From Berkiella sp050247135 (GTDB lineage Bacteria > Pseudomonadota > Gammaproteobacteria > Berkiellales > Berkiellaceae), in the NCBI GenBank assembly GCA_050247135.1, contig JBFWUT010000005.1:1-64000 (forward strand): a stretch of DNA of 64,000 nucleotides, written 5' to 3'. Below are positions 32,292 to 41,732 of the stretch, in pieces. The notes under the pieces are model-generated. The model had not been told where the DNA came from and ran no database searches. It was given only the letters and a program-made list of their open reading frames with translations. The translations under genes and the position numbers were made by a program. Every line of letters starts with the position of its first letter. Within the stretch, counting starts at the first letter, position 1.

Positions 32292-32963
32292 ATGGTAGCT
32301 ACGCTACTTCCTGCTGAAATTATTGAACCCAAAAATCCAGCGGATGCCTGTGTGATCTGGTTACATGGTCTGGGGGCGGATGGGCATGATTTTGTTGACG
32401 CCGTACCTAGTCTTGGCTTAGAGAACTCTCATAGTATTCGTTTTATTTTTCCTCATGCGCCGATGATGCCAATTACCATGAATGGCGGCATGGTGATGCC
32501 TGCTTGGTACGATATTGGCGCAATTGACTTACGCGCAGCACAGGATGAGGCGGGAATCAAAAACTCCGAGCAAGCCATTTGGGCGCTCATAGATGAGCAA
32601 TTAAAACAGGGGGTCAAGAGCGAGCGGATAATCCTTGCTGGTTTTTCACAAGGGGGCGCCGTGGCGCTACATACGGCTCTTCGTTACCCAAAACCATTAG
32701 CTGGGGCTATTGTTTTATCTTCTTATTTACCCTTACATGATTTATTGGCTAAAGAGAAACATTCAGCCAATGAAAAACTAAAGATCTTTATGGCTCATGG
32801 CTTTATGGATTCGGTGGTCTCATATTGGATTGGCCAGCAATCTTGTACGCATTTACAAACAGCGGGCTTTATCGTTGATTGGCATAGTTACCCCATGGCC
32901 CACACGGTAAGTTTGTCGGAATTACACGATATTGGGGCATGGATCAAAAATGCCCTAAACTAA
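32292..32963 (+). CDS. carboxylesterase/phospholipase (alpha/beta hydrolase)
   Basis: 223-aa serine hydrolase of the EstB/acyl-protein-thioesterase type. Nucleophile Ser in ILAGFSQGGAVAL, oxyanion part in CVIWLHGLGADGHDF, Asp in MAHGFMDSVV and His in YPMAHTVSLSEL. Cytosolic. The Asp-x-Val segment is close to Pseudomonas EST2-like enzymes. AGGAGG precedes the start, 8 bp after cyaY. Confidence 0.88.
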   Translation: MVATLLPAEIIEPKNPADACVIWLHGLGADGHDFVDAVPSLGLENSHSIRFIFPHAPMMPITMNGGMVMPAWYDIGAIDLRAAQDEAGIKNSEQAIWALIDEQLKQGVKSERIILAGFSQGGAVALHTALRYPKPLAGAIVLSSYLPLHDLLAKEKHSANEKLKIFMAHGFMDSVVSYWIGQQSCTHLQTAGFIVDWHSYPMAHTVSLSELHDIGAWIKNALN

Positions 32964-34040
32964 ATGAATATGGACGCAAACAAACAAACACCAGCACCCA
33001 TTCAAGAAGAAGATTTTTTCTTACCGAATTTTTGTGCGGTGAAAACCATCTTTATCCTCTGCATTGGTGCAGAATTGGTCGCTTTGGTGCTGATATTAGC
33101 CACAGGTGACATTCTCTATGAATCGTGGGATGAATTGGGTTTGCTCTCGGTATTTGTGCAATGGATAGCTTTTGCTGGGGCCGGAGTCTTGTGTAGTGCG
33201 CGGCGCTTTCTGGCTAAGCTGTCCTTGGTTTGGGCAGCGATTAGCGCTTACTTGCTAGTGGTTTTTGTCACAGGTCTTATTGCAGGGGCGGGGCAATATC
33301 TCTTAATCAAAATCAATTATCAATGGGGCAATAATCCTGAAACGATTAGCCAGTTTGTTTCTCGATGTGTCATGATCAGTGCGATCATGACCTTTGTTGC
33401 TCTGCGCTATTTTTATGTGCAACATCAATGGAAGCGACGCATTGAATTAGAAAGCCAAGCCCGCGTAGAGGCATTGCAAGCTCGAATTAGGCCACACTTT
33501 TTGTTTAACAGCATGAACATTATTGCCAGTTTAATTCATTCTCAACCCAAAGCTGCTGAGCAGGCAGTTGAAGATCTCTCAGAATTATTTCGTGCAACAT
33601 TGCATACTGGCGCAATGATTCCGCTGTCAGAAGAATGGGGATTGTGTCGTAATTATTTGCGAATAGAAGGTTTGCGTCTTGATAATAGATTGACGATTGA
33701 TGCTGATCTGTCTCTTGTGCCTGAAGATGCTGCTATTCCGATGCTAACATTACAACCCTTAGTCGAGAATGCTATTTACCATGGGATCCAACCTTTAGAA
33801 CAAGGTGGCACCATTAAGATCCGCGGGGAAATGCAAGGCAATATGGTTTGCATACACCTGTCTAATCCTATCCCTTTAGAAGAAAAGCAGCGTGCTGGGC
33901 AAGGCAATAGAATCGCCATGGTGAATATTGGGCATAGACTTAACCTACTTTTTGGTAGCCATGCTAAGATTAAGGTAAATAAACAACCAGAACAGTATGA
34001 AGTCACAGTGATGTTTCCCTATCTAAAAAGCGGAATGTAG
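32964..34040 (+). CDS. algZ: LytS-type histidine kinase AlgZ/FimS
   Basis: 358 aa. Four membrane segments between about 28 and 150, then the His_kinase domain with LQARIRPHFLFNSMN (His178) and the N-box LQPLVENAIYHGI; the G-box is short, as in this family. The partner regulator follows 40 bp later. In Pseudomonas AlgZ/AlgR control type IV pili, alginate and virulence, and lie next to hemC as here. argH, which lies beside algZ in Pseudomonas, is absent from this locus. Confidence 0.9.
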   Translation: MNMDANKQTPAPIQEEDFFLPNFCAVKTIFILCIGAELVALVLILATGDILYESWDELGLLSVFVQWIAFAGAGVLCSARRFLAKLSLVWAAISAYLLVVFVTGLIAGAGQYLLIKINYQWGNNPETISQFVSRCVMISAIMTFVALRYFYVQHQWKRRIELESQARVEALQARIRPHFLFNSMNIIASLIHSQPKAAEQAVEDLSELFRATLHTGAMIPLSEEWGLCRNYLRIEGLRLDNRLTIDADLSLVPEDAAIPMLTLQPLVENAIYHGIQPLEQGGTIKIRGEMQGNMVCIHLSNPIPLEEKQRAGQGNRIAMVNIGHRLNLLFGSHAKIKVNKQPEQYEVTVMFPYLKSGM

Positions 34041-34080
34041 CCGATAGAATAATAGAGATAGAAAGGATTAGGGTAATCCT

Positions 34081-34815
34081 ATGCGTATATTAATTGTTGA
34101 CGATGAAAGCTTGGCTAGGGACCGTATTAAGCGGATCTTAGCTGAACAAAATGAACATGAAGTACTGGGTGAAGCAGCTAATGGGCAAGAAGCCTTGCAG
34201 AAAATTGAAGCTTTACATCCAGACGTCGTGTTGCTGGATATTCGCATGCCAGGCATTGATGGTTTGGAAGTGGCTCGTCATTTGGTGGGGATGGATGAAC
34301 CGCCGGCCGTTATTTTCACTACTGCCTATGATGAATATGCACTTGAAGCGTTTAAAGTTCAAGCGGTGGATTACTTATTAAAGCCGGTTCGCCCTGAGCT
34401 TTTAAGTGGTGCACTCAGCAAAGCCTTAAAACCCAATAAAGTGCAGTGGAAGTCCTTGAATCGCAAAGAAGATGGGACACCTAAAGCTCGCACTCATATT
34501 AGTTCACGCACTAGACGCGGTATCGTCCTGGTTCCGATTGGAGATATTTATTATTTCCGAGCGGAACACAAGTACGTGACTGTCAGACACAAAGAGGGTG
34601 AAGTGCTGATTGAGGACACCCTCAAAGAGCTTGAAACAGAATTCGGTGAGCGCTTTTTGCGTGTGCATCGTAATTGCTTAGTATCAATGGAACATATTCA
34701 GGCGCTAGAAAAAAACGCAAGTGGCCAACCTTGTATTCGTTTGCGTGGAGTGCCAGAGACGCTTGATGTGAGCCGCCGTCATGTGGCTAAAGTCCGCCAA
34801 ATCATGAGCGGTTAA
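34081..34815 (+). CDS. algR: LytTR response regulator AlgR
   Basis: 244 aa: receiver domain with acidic pocket DDE at 7-9, phosphoacceptor Asp53 in VVLLDIRMPGIDG, then Thr and Lys in FTTAYDEY and LLKPVRPE; C-terminal LytTR DNA-binding domain (GDIYYFRAEHKYVTVRHKEG, FLRVHRNCLV, VSRRHVAKVR). Partner of AlgZ. Binds direct repeats as a dimer in Pseudomonas; no such site is claimed here. Confidence 0.93.
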   Translation: MRILIVDDESLARDRIKRILAEQNEHEVLGEAANGQEALQKIEALHPDVVLLDIRMPGIDGLEVARHLVGMDEPPAVIFTTAYDEYALEAFKVQAVDYLLKPVRPELLSGALSKALKPNKVQWKSLNRKEDGTPKARTHISSRTRRGIVLVPIGDIYYFRAEHKYVTVRHKEGEVLIEDTLKELETEFGERFLRVHRNCLVSMEHIQALEKNASGQPCIRLRGVPETLDVSRRHVAKVRQIMSG

Positions 34816-34875
34816 GGTTCCTTTTCCCTGCCAAAGCGCGTAAAATGCCTTCTTTTTAAGTCGCAAGGTTCTTCA

Positions 34876-35808
34876 ATGAGCGCTCCCTTAAGAATTGTTA
34901 GTCGCACCAGCCGACTGGCCATGTGGCAGGCAGAGCACATTCGTGCTGCTTTGATGAAGCATCACTCCTCACTTACGGTAGAAATCATTGGTATAAAAAC
35001 CAAGGGTGATCTCTGGCTTGATTCACCATTACAAAAAATAGGCGGTAAGGGCCTGTTTGTTAAAGAACTGCAAAATGCTTTGCTGAAGAATGAGGCAGAC
35101 ATTGCGGTTCATTCTCTCAAAGATTTGCCTGCCGAATTCCCAGATGAATTAGGTTTAGGCGCAATTTGCGCTCGTGAAAATCCTTTTGACGCGTTTGTTT
35201 GTCCCAAAGGTTTTACTCTTGAAACACTGCCTCATGGCAGCCGTGTTGGAACCTCGAGTTTGCGTCGCACTGTTCAATTGCGACATTTTCGACCTGATTT
35301 AGATTTTCAGCCATTGCGCGGAAATGTGGACTCACGTTTACGTAAATGTGTAGAGGGCGAGTGGGATGCCATTGTATTGGCAGCGGCGGGACTAAAGCGT
35401 CTCGATCTGTTAAGCCATGTTACAGAAGTCTTTGATGCAACACGTGTGTTACCTGCCGTAGGGCAAGGAGCATTAGCGATAGAATATCGCTTAAAAGATA
35501 ATCGTACGCGCGATCTCATTTCGGTGCTCGATGATAGTCATACGCGAGCGTGTGTCAGTGCAGAACGTGCAATGAATGCAACGCTTGGTGGTAATTGCCA
35601 AGTCCCCGTTGCGGGATTTGCAACGTTACACGGTAACGAGCTTTCTTTAACAGGGCGTGTTGGACATCCCAAGCAGACCGCACTATTACAAGCCCAAGCC
35701 GTTGATACAGTAGAAAATGCGGTTTTGTTGGGCAAAAAAGTGGCTCGGCAGTTAATGGAGCAAGGTGCCAAAGAGTTGATTGATGATATTTTAACCAATG
35801 AATACTAA
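34876..35808 (+). CDS. hemC: porphobilinogen deaminase
   Basis: Polymerises four porphobilinogens into hydroxymethylbilane. N-terminal IVSRTSRLAMWQA, catalytic Asp in AVHSLKDLP, RVGTSSLRR, LRGNVDSRL, and the cofactor-binding Cys in LGGNCQVPVAGFA near 241. 310 aa. Its end overlaps the start of hemD by 11 bp. First gene of a haem operon that runs to hemY, with an outer-membrane protein gene inside. Confidence 0.96.
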   Translation: MSAPLRIVSRTSRLAMWQAEHIRAALMKHHSSLTVEIIGIKTKGDLWLDSPLQKIGGKGLFVKELQNALLKNEADIAVHSLKDLPAEFPDELGLGAICARENPFDAFVCPKGFTLETLPHGSRVGTSSLRRTVQLRHFRPDLDFQPLRGNVDSRLRKCVEGEWDAIVLAAAGLKRLDLLSHVTEVFDATRVLPAVGQGALAIEYRLKDNRTRDLISVLDDSHTRACVSAERAMNATLGGNCQVPVAGFATLHGNELSLTGRVGHPKQTALLQAQAVDTVENAVLLGKKVARQLMEQGAKELIDDILTNEY

Positions 35809-36589
35809 GCCGCTTACAGATTGGCATTTTGTGCTCTTGCGCGAAGCGCAGCAAAATCAAGATCTCTTGTCATTTATTGTCGACAATGGCGCCACTGCAA
35901 CGAGTTTGCCTTCCTTAACGATAACACCTATTCCACCACTTAATCTGACGACCTGGATAGAGCAAATCAGAAATGCAGATTGGATTTTTGTATCCAGTCA
36001 AAACGCGGTGCGTTTCGCGCCACAAGCTCTCTTACAAGCTTTACGTCACAGCCAAGCGAAAGTAGTGACGATGGGGCGCGCCACCTCTGAAAGCCTATTA
36101 GCCAAGGGAGTGTCCATTTTTTTTACACCTGAGGCTGGCGCCAACAGCGAAAGCTTATTACAGGAACCCTTCTTGCAAATGAGTGAAGTGGCAGGACAAA
36201 AAGTCGTTTTATTGGCGGGTGTGGGTGGTAGGACGTTGCTTTATGAGACGCTGACTCATCGTCAGGCCATCGTCGATTGGGTACAGGTTTATCGGCAAGA
36301 AGCATCCTCTGTGCTCTTAGAACCTTTGCTAACAGCATGGTCGTTATCAAAAGATAAATTTTGCTATGTTGCAATGAGTCAAAATGGCTTAATGTATTTT
36401 TTAGAAAAAGTGCCTTCGGCATACCATGCATGGTTGAAGAAACAAGCTTTTATCGTCGTGAGTGAACGGATCGCATTTGCTGCAAAAAAGTGGGGAATCC
36501 AACATATTTTTGTTGCTCATGGCGCTCATCCGGAACAACTTTGCGCCGCAATGCTGCACGTTTCTCAATTTTGTCATACTATGACATGA
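35798..36589 (+). CDS. hemD: uroporphyrinogen-III synthase
   Basis: 263 aa of a rapidly evolving family, identified by weak motifs and context. WIFVSSQNAVRFAPQAL and KVVTMGRATSESLLAKG match the conserved N-terminal lobe; VVLLAGVGGRTLLYETL the hinge; FCYVAMSQNGLMYFLE and IVVSERIAFAAKKWG the C-terminal lobe. It cyclises hydroxymethylbilane to uroporphyrinogen III. Overlaps hemC by 11 bp. Confidence 0.88.
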   Translation: MNTKPLTDWHFVLLREAQQNQDLLSFIVDNGATATSLPSLTITPIPPLNLTTWIEQIRNADWIFVSSQNAVRFAPQALLQALRHSQAKVVTMGRATSESLLAKGVSIFFTPEAGANSESLLQEPFLQMSEVAGQKVVLLAGVGGRTLLYETLTHRQAIVDWVQVYRQEASSVLLEPLLTAWSLSKDKFCYVAMSQNGLMYFLEKVPSAYHAWLKKQAFIVVSERIAFAAKKWGIQHIFVAHGAHPEQLCAAMLHVSQFCHTMT

Positions 36590-36617
36590 GGGTTATTACG
36601 ATTACCAAGAGGATCTC

Positions 36618-37358
36618 ATGGAAAGAGTATCAAAAATGGCATTGGGCTTTATCGCAATCCTATTCTCAGGTGTCGCTTCGGCCACCATTTGGGACCAGTG
36701 GGAATTCAAGCCATACCTCGGGGTTGATGGTAACCTGAGAAATGTTTCCTTTGAACGCAACTTCGGTCATGAGCATTTCCGACGTAATTATCCTGAAACC
36801 AATTTTTATTTAGGCACTTATATGCATAAGTACCTAGGTATTGAAGGGGGATATGAGCATTCCTATCGTCAATCGAAAAATGCATTTTATAATCAGTCAG
36901 CTGCGCCACTTGGTTTCACGGGAAATCTCAATTTAGGCGATCAATTGTATCTATCAACGGCTTCCTTGGAAGGCTGGCATGTGAACTTGCTCGCATATTG
37001 GCCAGCACTGCCCAGCACCGAAATTACCGGTACCTTAGGTGTGGCATGGGTCAAAATGTGGTTTGAGACCGCCATGATTCAAAACGCACCAGGTACGCCA
37101 GCACACAGACCCGCTTATTGGGAAACCGATAGTCGTGCCGTCATTCGTTTAGGACTTGGGATCCGTCATATGATCACCGAGCACTTTGGCACGCGCTTAC
37201 AATATATTTGGGAAAATACCTCTCAGTTGGAAGCGACTATCCCCGTTGGTGTTGATAGTAATGGTTCGTTAAACCCCAATGTCTTACAAAATAATTACAC
37301 GGTTTATCCCAGAAACTCACATATTATTGGGTTGGGAATATTTCTCCAAATAGTCTAA
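36618..37358 (+). CDS. OmpA-like beta-barrel outer-membrane protein
   Basis: 246 aa with a signal peptide (KMALGFIAILFSGVASA) and alternating strands: FKPYLGVDGNLRNVSFER, NFYLGTYMHKYLGIEGGYEH, VNLLAYWPALPSTEITGTLG, and the aromatic C-terminal end SHIIGLGIFLQIV. An 8-strand barrel of the kind abundant in Legionella and Coxiella is likely. Placed between hemD and hemX, where other gammaproteobacteria have no such gene, so it is an insertion into the haem operon. The C-terminal residue is Val rather than Phe. Confidence 0.7.
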   Translation: MERVSKMALGFIAILFSGVASATIWDQWEFKPYLGVDGNLRNVSFERNFGHEHFRRNYPETNFYLGTYMHKYLGIEGGYEHSYRQSKNAFYNQSAAPLGFTGNLNLGDQLYLSTASLEGWHVNLLAYWPALPSTEITGTLGVAWVKMWFETAMIQNAPGTPAHRPAYWETDSRAVIRLGLGIRHMITEHFGTRLQYIWENTSQLEATIPVGVDSNGSLNPNVLQNNYTVYPRNSHIIGLGIFLQIV

Positions 37359-37380
37359 CTTCTGCGAAAAGAGTATAACG

Positions 37381-38724
37381 ATGTCTGACATTCCAGAAGA
37401 CGATGACACAAAAGGTAAAAAACCACCTCCTGGCAAAGTGGTGGTCACCTATTCTGCGGAATCAAAAAAGAAAGGCGATATTCCACCAGAAATTTTGCCC
37501 AGCACGCCAGCTAAGGTGGTGAGTAACCCCATAGACAGCGCTGGCAATCCCGCAAAAAATGTGACATCTGCCACGATTAAAAGTCGCGTGGATGCGAGGA
37601 TCCCTGAAGAGGTTGCACCCGCGCCAAAACAGGCAGAAACTCACCGAGCATCGCCCTCATTTTCTTCATTTTCGCCACCACCAGATGAAGATATTGCGCC
37701 ACCGAAACCTCCTGAATCCACTCAAAAAGCGTCGCCAGCTCCGCCTTCTGGTGGCGGCGGTAGTGCATCTACAGTAGCCATATTTTTAAGCCTAATGACC
37801 ATGATTGCTGTTTGCGTATTAGTGTTCTACACCTATTTGTCGCAAAAAAATATCAGTGCATTACAAAGCCAATCACGTGATGAGAAAGCATCGGTTGAAT
37901 CACTCATTAGTAGAGCGAAGCAATCATTATCTCAAGTGGATAGTTTGCAGCAAGAAAGCCAAGCGCAACAAAAAGCATTTGCTACCTTAAAAACAGATCT
38001 GCAAAATGCGCAAATGCGTTTAGTGGCTTTAAGTGGCAGCAAGAACTGGGTAATTTCTGAAGTTAATTATCTTATTTTTATGGCGAATGAACGACTGCGC
38101 ATTGCTCGTGATATCCCGACAGCAATTACTCAATTGCAAGCAGCCGAAGAAAAAATTACGATGCTTGGCGATCCCGCGCTGTGGGGGCTTAAAGAAGCGA
38201 TCACTAAGGATATTGCTAAGCTTAGTACGCAGCCACGTGTTAAGAAACAAATGATCTGGGAGCAACTGAATGCTCTACAGCCGTTAATTGCAAAAGCTCC
38301 TTTCAAAACATTGGATAATGAGTTACAGCGTGCCATCGCTGAAAAAAATATCGTGATTGATGACTCACTACCGGCGTGGAAGAAAGGGTTACTGCGTTCT
38401 TGGTATGAATTCAAAAGCTTGATCCGTGTGACTAAAGAAAGCGACAACCCCATTCCTAAAGCGCTATCTGTTCAGGAAAGAGGCGAAATCGTACGAACCA
38501 TGCAACTCATGTCTGAACAGGCACAATGGGCGGTATTACAAGGCGAGAGTAAAATCTATCTGGCCAGCTTAGAGTCGTTGCAAAAATGGACCAAAGAATA
38601 CTTTATTGACAGCCCTGAGCAACAAATGCTGCTTGAACGTATTGACCAATTAAAAACACAACCGGTCGACAATCCGCTGGCGGATATTTCAATGACGCTC
38701 AAAGCGTTATCTAGTCTTCGATAA
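37381..38724 (+). CDS. hemX: HemX-like membrane protein
   Basis: 447 aa. Residues 1-128 are a Pro/Ser/Lys-rich cytoplasmic arm; one membrane span at 131-152 (TVAIFLSLMTMIAVCVLVFY); then a coiled-coil periplasmic part (SLISRAKQSLSQVDSLQQES; VISEVNYLIFMANERLRIARD). The conserved core EVNYLIFMANERL ... TAITQLQAAE is the HemX signature. Despite its old name it lacks a methyltransferase domain; its role is unclear. In operon between hemD and hemY. Confidence 0.88.
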   Translation: MSDIPEDDDTKGKKPPPGKVVVTYSAESKKKGDIPPEILPSTPAKVVSNPIDSAGNPAKNVTSATIKSRVDARIPEEVAPAPKQAETHRASPSFSSFSPPPDEDIAPPKPPESTQKASPAPPSGGGGSASTVAIFLSLMTMIAVCVLVFYTYLSQKNISALQSQSRDEKASVESLISRAKQSLSQVDSLQQESQAQQKAFATLKTDLQNAQMRLVALSGSKNWVISEVNYLIFMANERLRIARDIPTAITQLQAAEEKITMLGDPALWGLKEAITKDIAKLSTQPRVKKQMIWEQLNALQPLIAKAPFKTLDNELQRAIAEKNIVIDDSLPAWKKGLLRSWYEFKSLIRVTKESDNPIPKALSVQERGEIVRTMQLMSEQAQWAVLQGESKIYLASLESLQKWTKEYFIDSPEQQMLLERIDQLKTQPVDNPLADISMTLKALSSLR

Positions 38725-38735
38725 GGCAGGCAATA

Positions 38736-39920
38736 ATGATTCGATTGATTATCATCATGGCGGCATTGGCATTAGCCGTGTGGGTTGGACTCAATGTTGA
38801 ACAATCGCCTGGACTCATGGTGGTCACATTTGCTGGTTGGCGAGTAGATATCCCTTTATGGCTTGCTGTGATCCTCGTCACTATTTTTCTTATCATTGTT
38901 CATTACGTGGTGTTGCTCTTAAGTGGCATGATCAAAACGGCCAGTTTTATAAAAAATGCTTCTAAGCACTATCGCATGAGACGGGCCAAACAGTATACGC
39001 ACAAAGGGTTTATTGCTTTTGCGGAAGGTAATTTTTCGAAAGCAGAAAAATGGTTGGCTAAAGGTGCCAAGATGAGCGAAAATCCTTGGCTTTGTTATTT
39101 GTATGCTGCCAAGGCTGCCCAATGCCAGGGAGAAGATGAGCGACGTGATCGCTATCTTGAACTAGCGCAATTAAATGAAGTCAAAGATCATACCGAAATG
39201 GCTATTGGTCTGACTCGCGCAGAACTAGCATTTGAACAAGCTCAATATGAGTCATCAATTGCAACTCTTTTGCGATTAAATGAAAAAAGTCCTAATCATC
39301 CACAAGTCTTACGCCTGCTGCAGCAAAATTATTTGCATACTAAACAATGGCAAGCTCTAATCGATCTATTACCCAAACTGCAGCAATTTTCGATTTTGCC
39401 GAAAGAGCAAATATTGAATTTAGAAAGAACCATTGTGAATGAACAGCTTATTATGCTTTCTGGAGCTTCGCGAGATCTGCTGCTTCTGCAGTGGCATAAA
39501 ATACCTCGCGCTATGCAATTAGATAGTGTCATAGCGCTTAATTATGCTAAGGCCTTACAAAAGGCCCACGCGCCAATGGAAGCGCTTGAAGTCTTGCAAG
39601 ATACGCTCAAATCACATTGGAGCGAAGAGGTTATTGAATATTATGCACAGCTTCAACATCCTGATCCTAATAAAATCCTCACTAAAACGGAGCAGTGGCT
39701 TAAAACACATCCGATGAGTCCAGGACTATTACTGGCATTGGGACAGCTTTGTGAAAAGCAACAATTATGGGGTAAAGCACAGCGCTACATGGAAGCCAGT
39801 TTAAGCTTGTCGCAGCGTCCACAGACCTATGCAAGTCTGGGTAAGTTACTAGAAAAAATGGATAAGCCTGAACTGGGTGCTCAGTTTTTCAAAAAAGGCT
39901 TATTGTTGGTCTCCTCTTGA
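38736..39920 (+). CDS. hemY: HemY-like TPR membrane protein
   Basis: 394 aa: two membrane spans at the N-terminus (IRLIIIMAALALAVWVGLNV and WLAVILVTIFLIIVHYVVLL), the typical HYRMRRAKQYTHKGFIAFAEGN after them, then tetratricopeptide helices to the end (YMEASLSLSQRPQTYASLGK, QFFKKGLLL). This is the proteobacterial HemY_N protein, not protoporphyrinogen oxidase. It follows hemX by 11 bp and overlaps the start of the ferredoxin reductase gene. Confidence 0.9.
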   Translation: MIRLIIIMAALALAVWVGLNVEQSPGLMVVTFAGWRVDIPLWLAVILVTIFLIIVHYVVLLLSGMIKTASFIKNASKHYRMRRAKQYTHKGFIAFAEGNFSKAEKWLAKGAKMSENPWLCYLYAAKAAQCQGEDERRDRYLELAQLNEVKDHTEMAIGLTRAELAFEQAQYESSIATLLRLNEKSPNHPQVLRLLQQNYLHTKQWQALIDLLPKLQQFSILPKEQILNLERTIVNEQLIMLSGASRDLLLLQWHKIPRAMQLDSVIALNYAKALQKAHAPMEALEVLQDTLKSHWSEEVIEYYAQLQHPDPNKILTKTEQWLKTHPMSPGLLLALGQLCEKQQLWGKAQRYMEASLSLSQRPQTYASLGKLLEKMDKPELGAQFFKKGLLLVSS

Positions 39921-40696
39921 CGAAATTAAGTGAGCGTTTTGTTCCAGGCGTCATTGTGGCGCAAAAAGCCTGGTCGGATGAATTAAGATCGCTCTATGTT
40001 ACGGCGCCGATTGAGCCATTCGTGGCTGGGCAGTTCACCCAATTGTCACTGGACGAAGAGGTTGCTCTCTTTAGACCTTATTCTTTTGTAAATGCTAATG
40101 ACCAATCACCGCTTGAGTTTTATTACTCTATTTTGCCCACAGGAAAATTCACACAACAATTAGCGCGTCTTAAACCTGGGGATCGTCTTTTTGTGGCTAA
40201 ACGAGCTTCGGGTCGCTTTGTGTTAGAGACAGTCCCAGATGCAAAGGTGCTATGGCTATTCGCAACAGGGACTGGTCTTGGTGTGTTCTTGTCCATGCTA
40301 CAGACCCCTTTAGCATGGCAACGTTTTCAAAAAGTAGTCTTAGTTCACAGCGTGCAAAAGGCAAGCTCATTAACGCATCTGGATTTAGTCAAGCACTGGC
40401 AAAAGCAATATGGGAATCAATTTTATTGGATCCCTACCATCACCGGTGCGACGCCCCAAAGTGGCATATTGTCACAGCGGATCACAGCGTTACTGTTAGA
40501 AGGGTATTTAGAAAAAATAGTTGAATGTGAGTTGTCTATCACAACATCGCAAACGATGTTATGCGGTAATCCAGCGATGGTGAAAGATCTCTCGGAACTG
40601 CTCATACAGCGGGGTTTACAAATGAATCATCCAAAGCATCCTGGACATATCACCGTAGAGAATTATTGGAAGTTAGATAATCGAGAAACATTATAG
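39917..40696 (+). CDS. fpr: ferredoxin/flavodoxin-NADP+ reductase
   Basis: 259 aa FAD enzyme. FAD motif FRPYSFVNANDQ (the usual RxYS), LEFYYSILPTGKFTQQLARL, NADP-binding LWLFATGTGLGVFLSML and C-terminal TVENYWKLDNRETL. The start is TTG overlapping the TGA of hemY (TTGA), indicating coupling. It recycles ferredoxin or flavodoxin; fdxA at 27008 could be a partner. Confidence 0.88.
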   Translation: MTKLSERFVPGVIVAQKAWSDELRSLYVTAPIEPFVAGQFTQLSLDEEVALFRPYSFVNANDQSPLEFYYSILPTGKFTQQLARLKPGDRLFVAKRASGRFVLETVPDAKVLWLFATGTGLGVFLSMLQTPLAWQRFQKVVLVHSVQKASSLTHLDLVKHWQKQYGNQFYWIPTITGATPQSGILSQRITALLLEGYLEKIVECELSITTSQTMLCGNPAMVKDLSELLIQRGLQMNHPKHPGHITVENYWKLDNRETL

Positions 40697-40698
40697 AC

Positions 40699-40727
40699 TT
40701 GACAATAGGACCAGGCTTGAGTATTTA
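40699..40727 (+). promoter_or_regulatory. sigma-70 type promoter of the C48-like gene
   Basis: TTGACA (40699-40704), 17-bp spacer, TATTTA (40722-40727). The expected start is near 40734, giving a leader of about 40 nt before the ATG at 40773. Confidence 0.7.
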
Positions 40728-40772
40728 TGCTGACTCTAAGAAAATGGCTTAACTGGTTGTGAGATATTCGCC

Positions 40773-41732
40773 ATGATTGACGGTGCGGCAAATTTGTTTG
40801 GTAACTTGATGGAGTCCTTGTTTAGCTCGAATAAAGGTTCTCAATCCAGCGATAGAATGGAAGAGGAAAAGCGCTGGCAGGCTGTGGATGACGTAGATGA
40901 AAAATACATGTCTTTGTACCGGTGTCTGGGGACATACTCGATGGGGGTATACTATCTTAATCCCGTCTCCAGTGCTGTCTTGGAGCGATGTTTCAAGAAA
41001 ATTCAAGAACAGCCTCGTGGCGCTGAGATTGCACATAATTTATTAGAGCCCTTTCAATCTCACCAAACAGGGAACATGCGATCGGCATGGTTGAATCCTG
41101 TGACGATGAGCCGTTTTTTTAATACGTTAAATAATCAAGAAGTCGCAACGGTTGAAGCGGGCAACGTTGTAACACCACAACAGAAAGAAAAATTGCAAAC
41201 AGCGCGCATCATTTTTGTTCGAACATTAATAGACTCTCATTGGTATTTAACGGTGATCACGCGGATCCGCCCCGCTATTTATTCAATTCAAGTCTTAGAT
41301 AGTTTCAACAATACACTTCAGCATGAAGCACTTGCAGAACAAGCAAAAGGTCTATTATCGCACATCCATAACGGTAATTCCGTGCGTATTCACAATGAAG
41401 GTCAACATAGTTCTTTAATTCCTACACAAGATGGCCATATCGATGATGGCGTGGCAATTGCTTACTACGCCCATAAAATACAGCAAGGAGAGTCGTTAGA
41501 TGCCTATGCTGAATTTAATGCTTTCAGGTGCGATTACGTGCAATTTCGAATGTACATGGCGTTTGAGATAGCCGCTAGGCCAGTTCCCGAACCGGTCATC
41601 CACTTTACTTCTTCGCCAACGGTGTTGACGAGCTATCCTACAAAAGTGAAGGCAGCGGCAAACAAGCGGCAACAAAGTGTTGCAACAGAAGCAGATAGCA
41701 GAAGATCGAGGGCATCCATTAAGGTGCACTAA
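40773..41732 (+). CDS. C48/Ulp1-like cysteine-protease fold with Cys-to-Asp substitution
   Basis: 319 aa. The SUMO-protease landmarks appear in order: SAWLNPVTMSRFFNTL at 104-119 (equivalent of WLND), SHWYLTVIT with His156-Trp157, IQVLDSFNN with Asp176, TQDG with the oxyanion Gln219, then HIDDGVAIAYYAHKI at 222-236 where Ulp1 has DCG. The nucleophile position, codon 225 at 41445-41447, is GAT (Asp). The protein is therefore predicted to be a non-catalytic binder of ubiquitin-like proteins, or to act by another mechanism. The tail from about 260 is disordered and basic. It has its own promoter and no signal peptide. Likely a host-directed protein; family call by motif only. Confidence 0.65.
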   Translation: MIDGAANLFGNLMESLFSSNKGSQSSDRMEEEKRWQAVDDVDEKYMSLYRCLGTYSMGVYYLNPVSSAVLERCFKKIQEQPRGAEIAHNLLEPFQSHQTGNMRSAWLNPVTMSRFFNTLNNQEVATVEAGNVVTPQQKEKLQTARIIFVRTLIDSHWYLTVITRIRPAIYSIQVLDSFNNTLQHEALAEQAKGLLSHIHNGNSVRIHNEGQHSSLIPTQDGHIDDGVAIAYYAHKIQQGESLDAYAEFNAFRCDYVQFRMYMAFEIAARPVPEPVIHFTSSPTVLTSYPTKVKAAANKRQQSVATEADSRRSRASIKVH

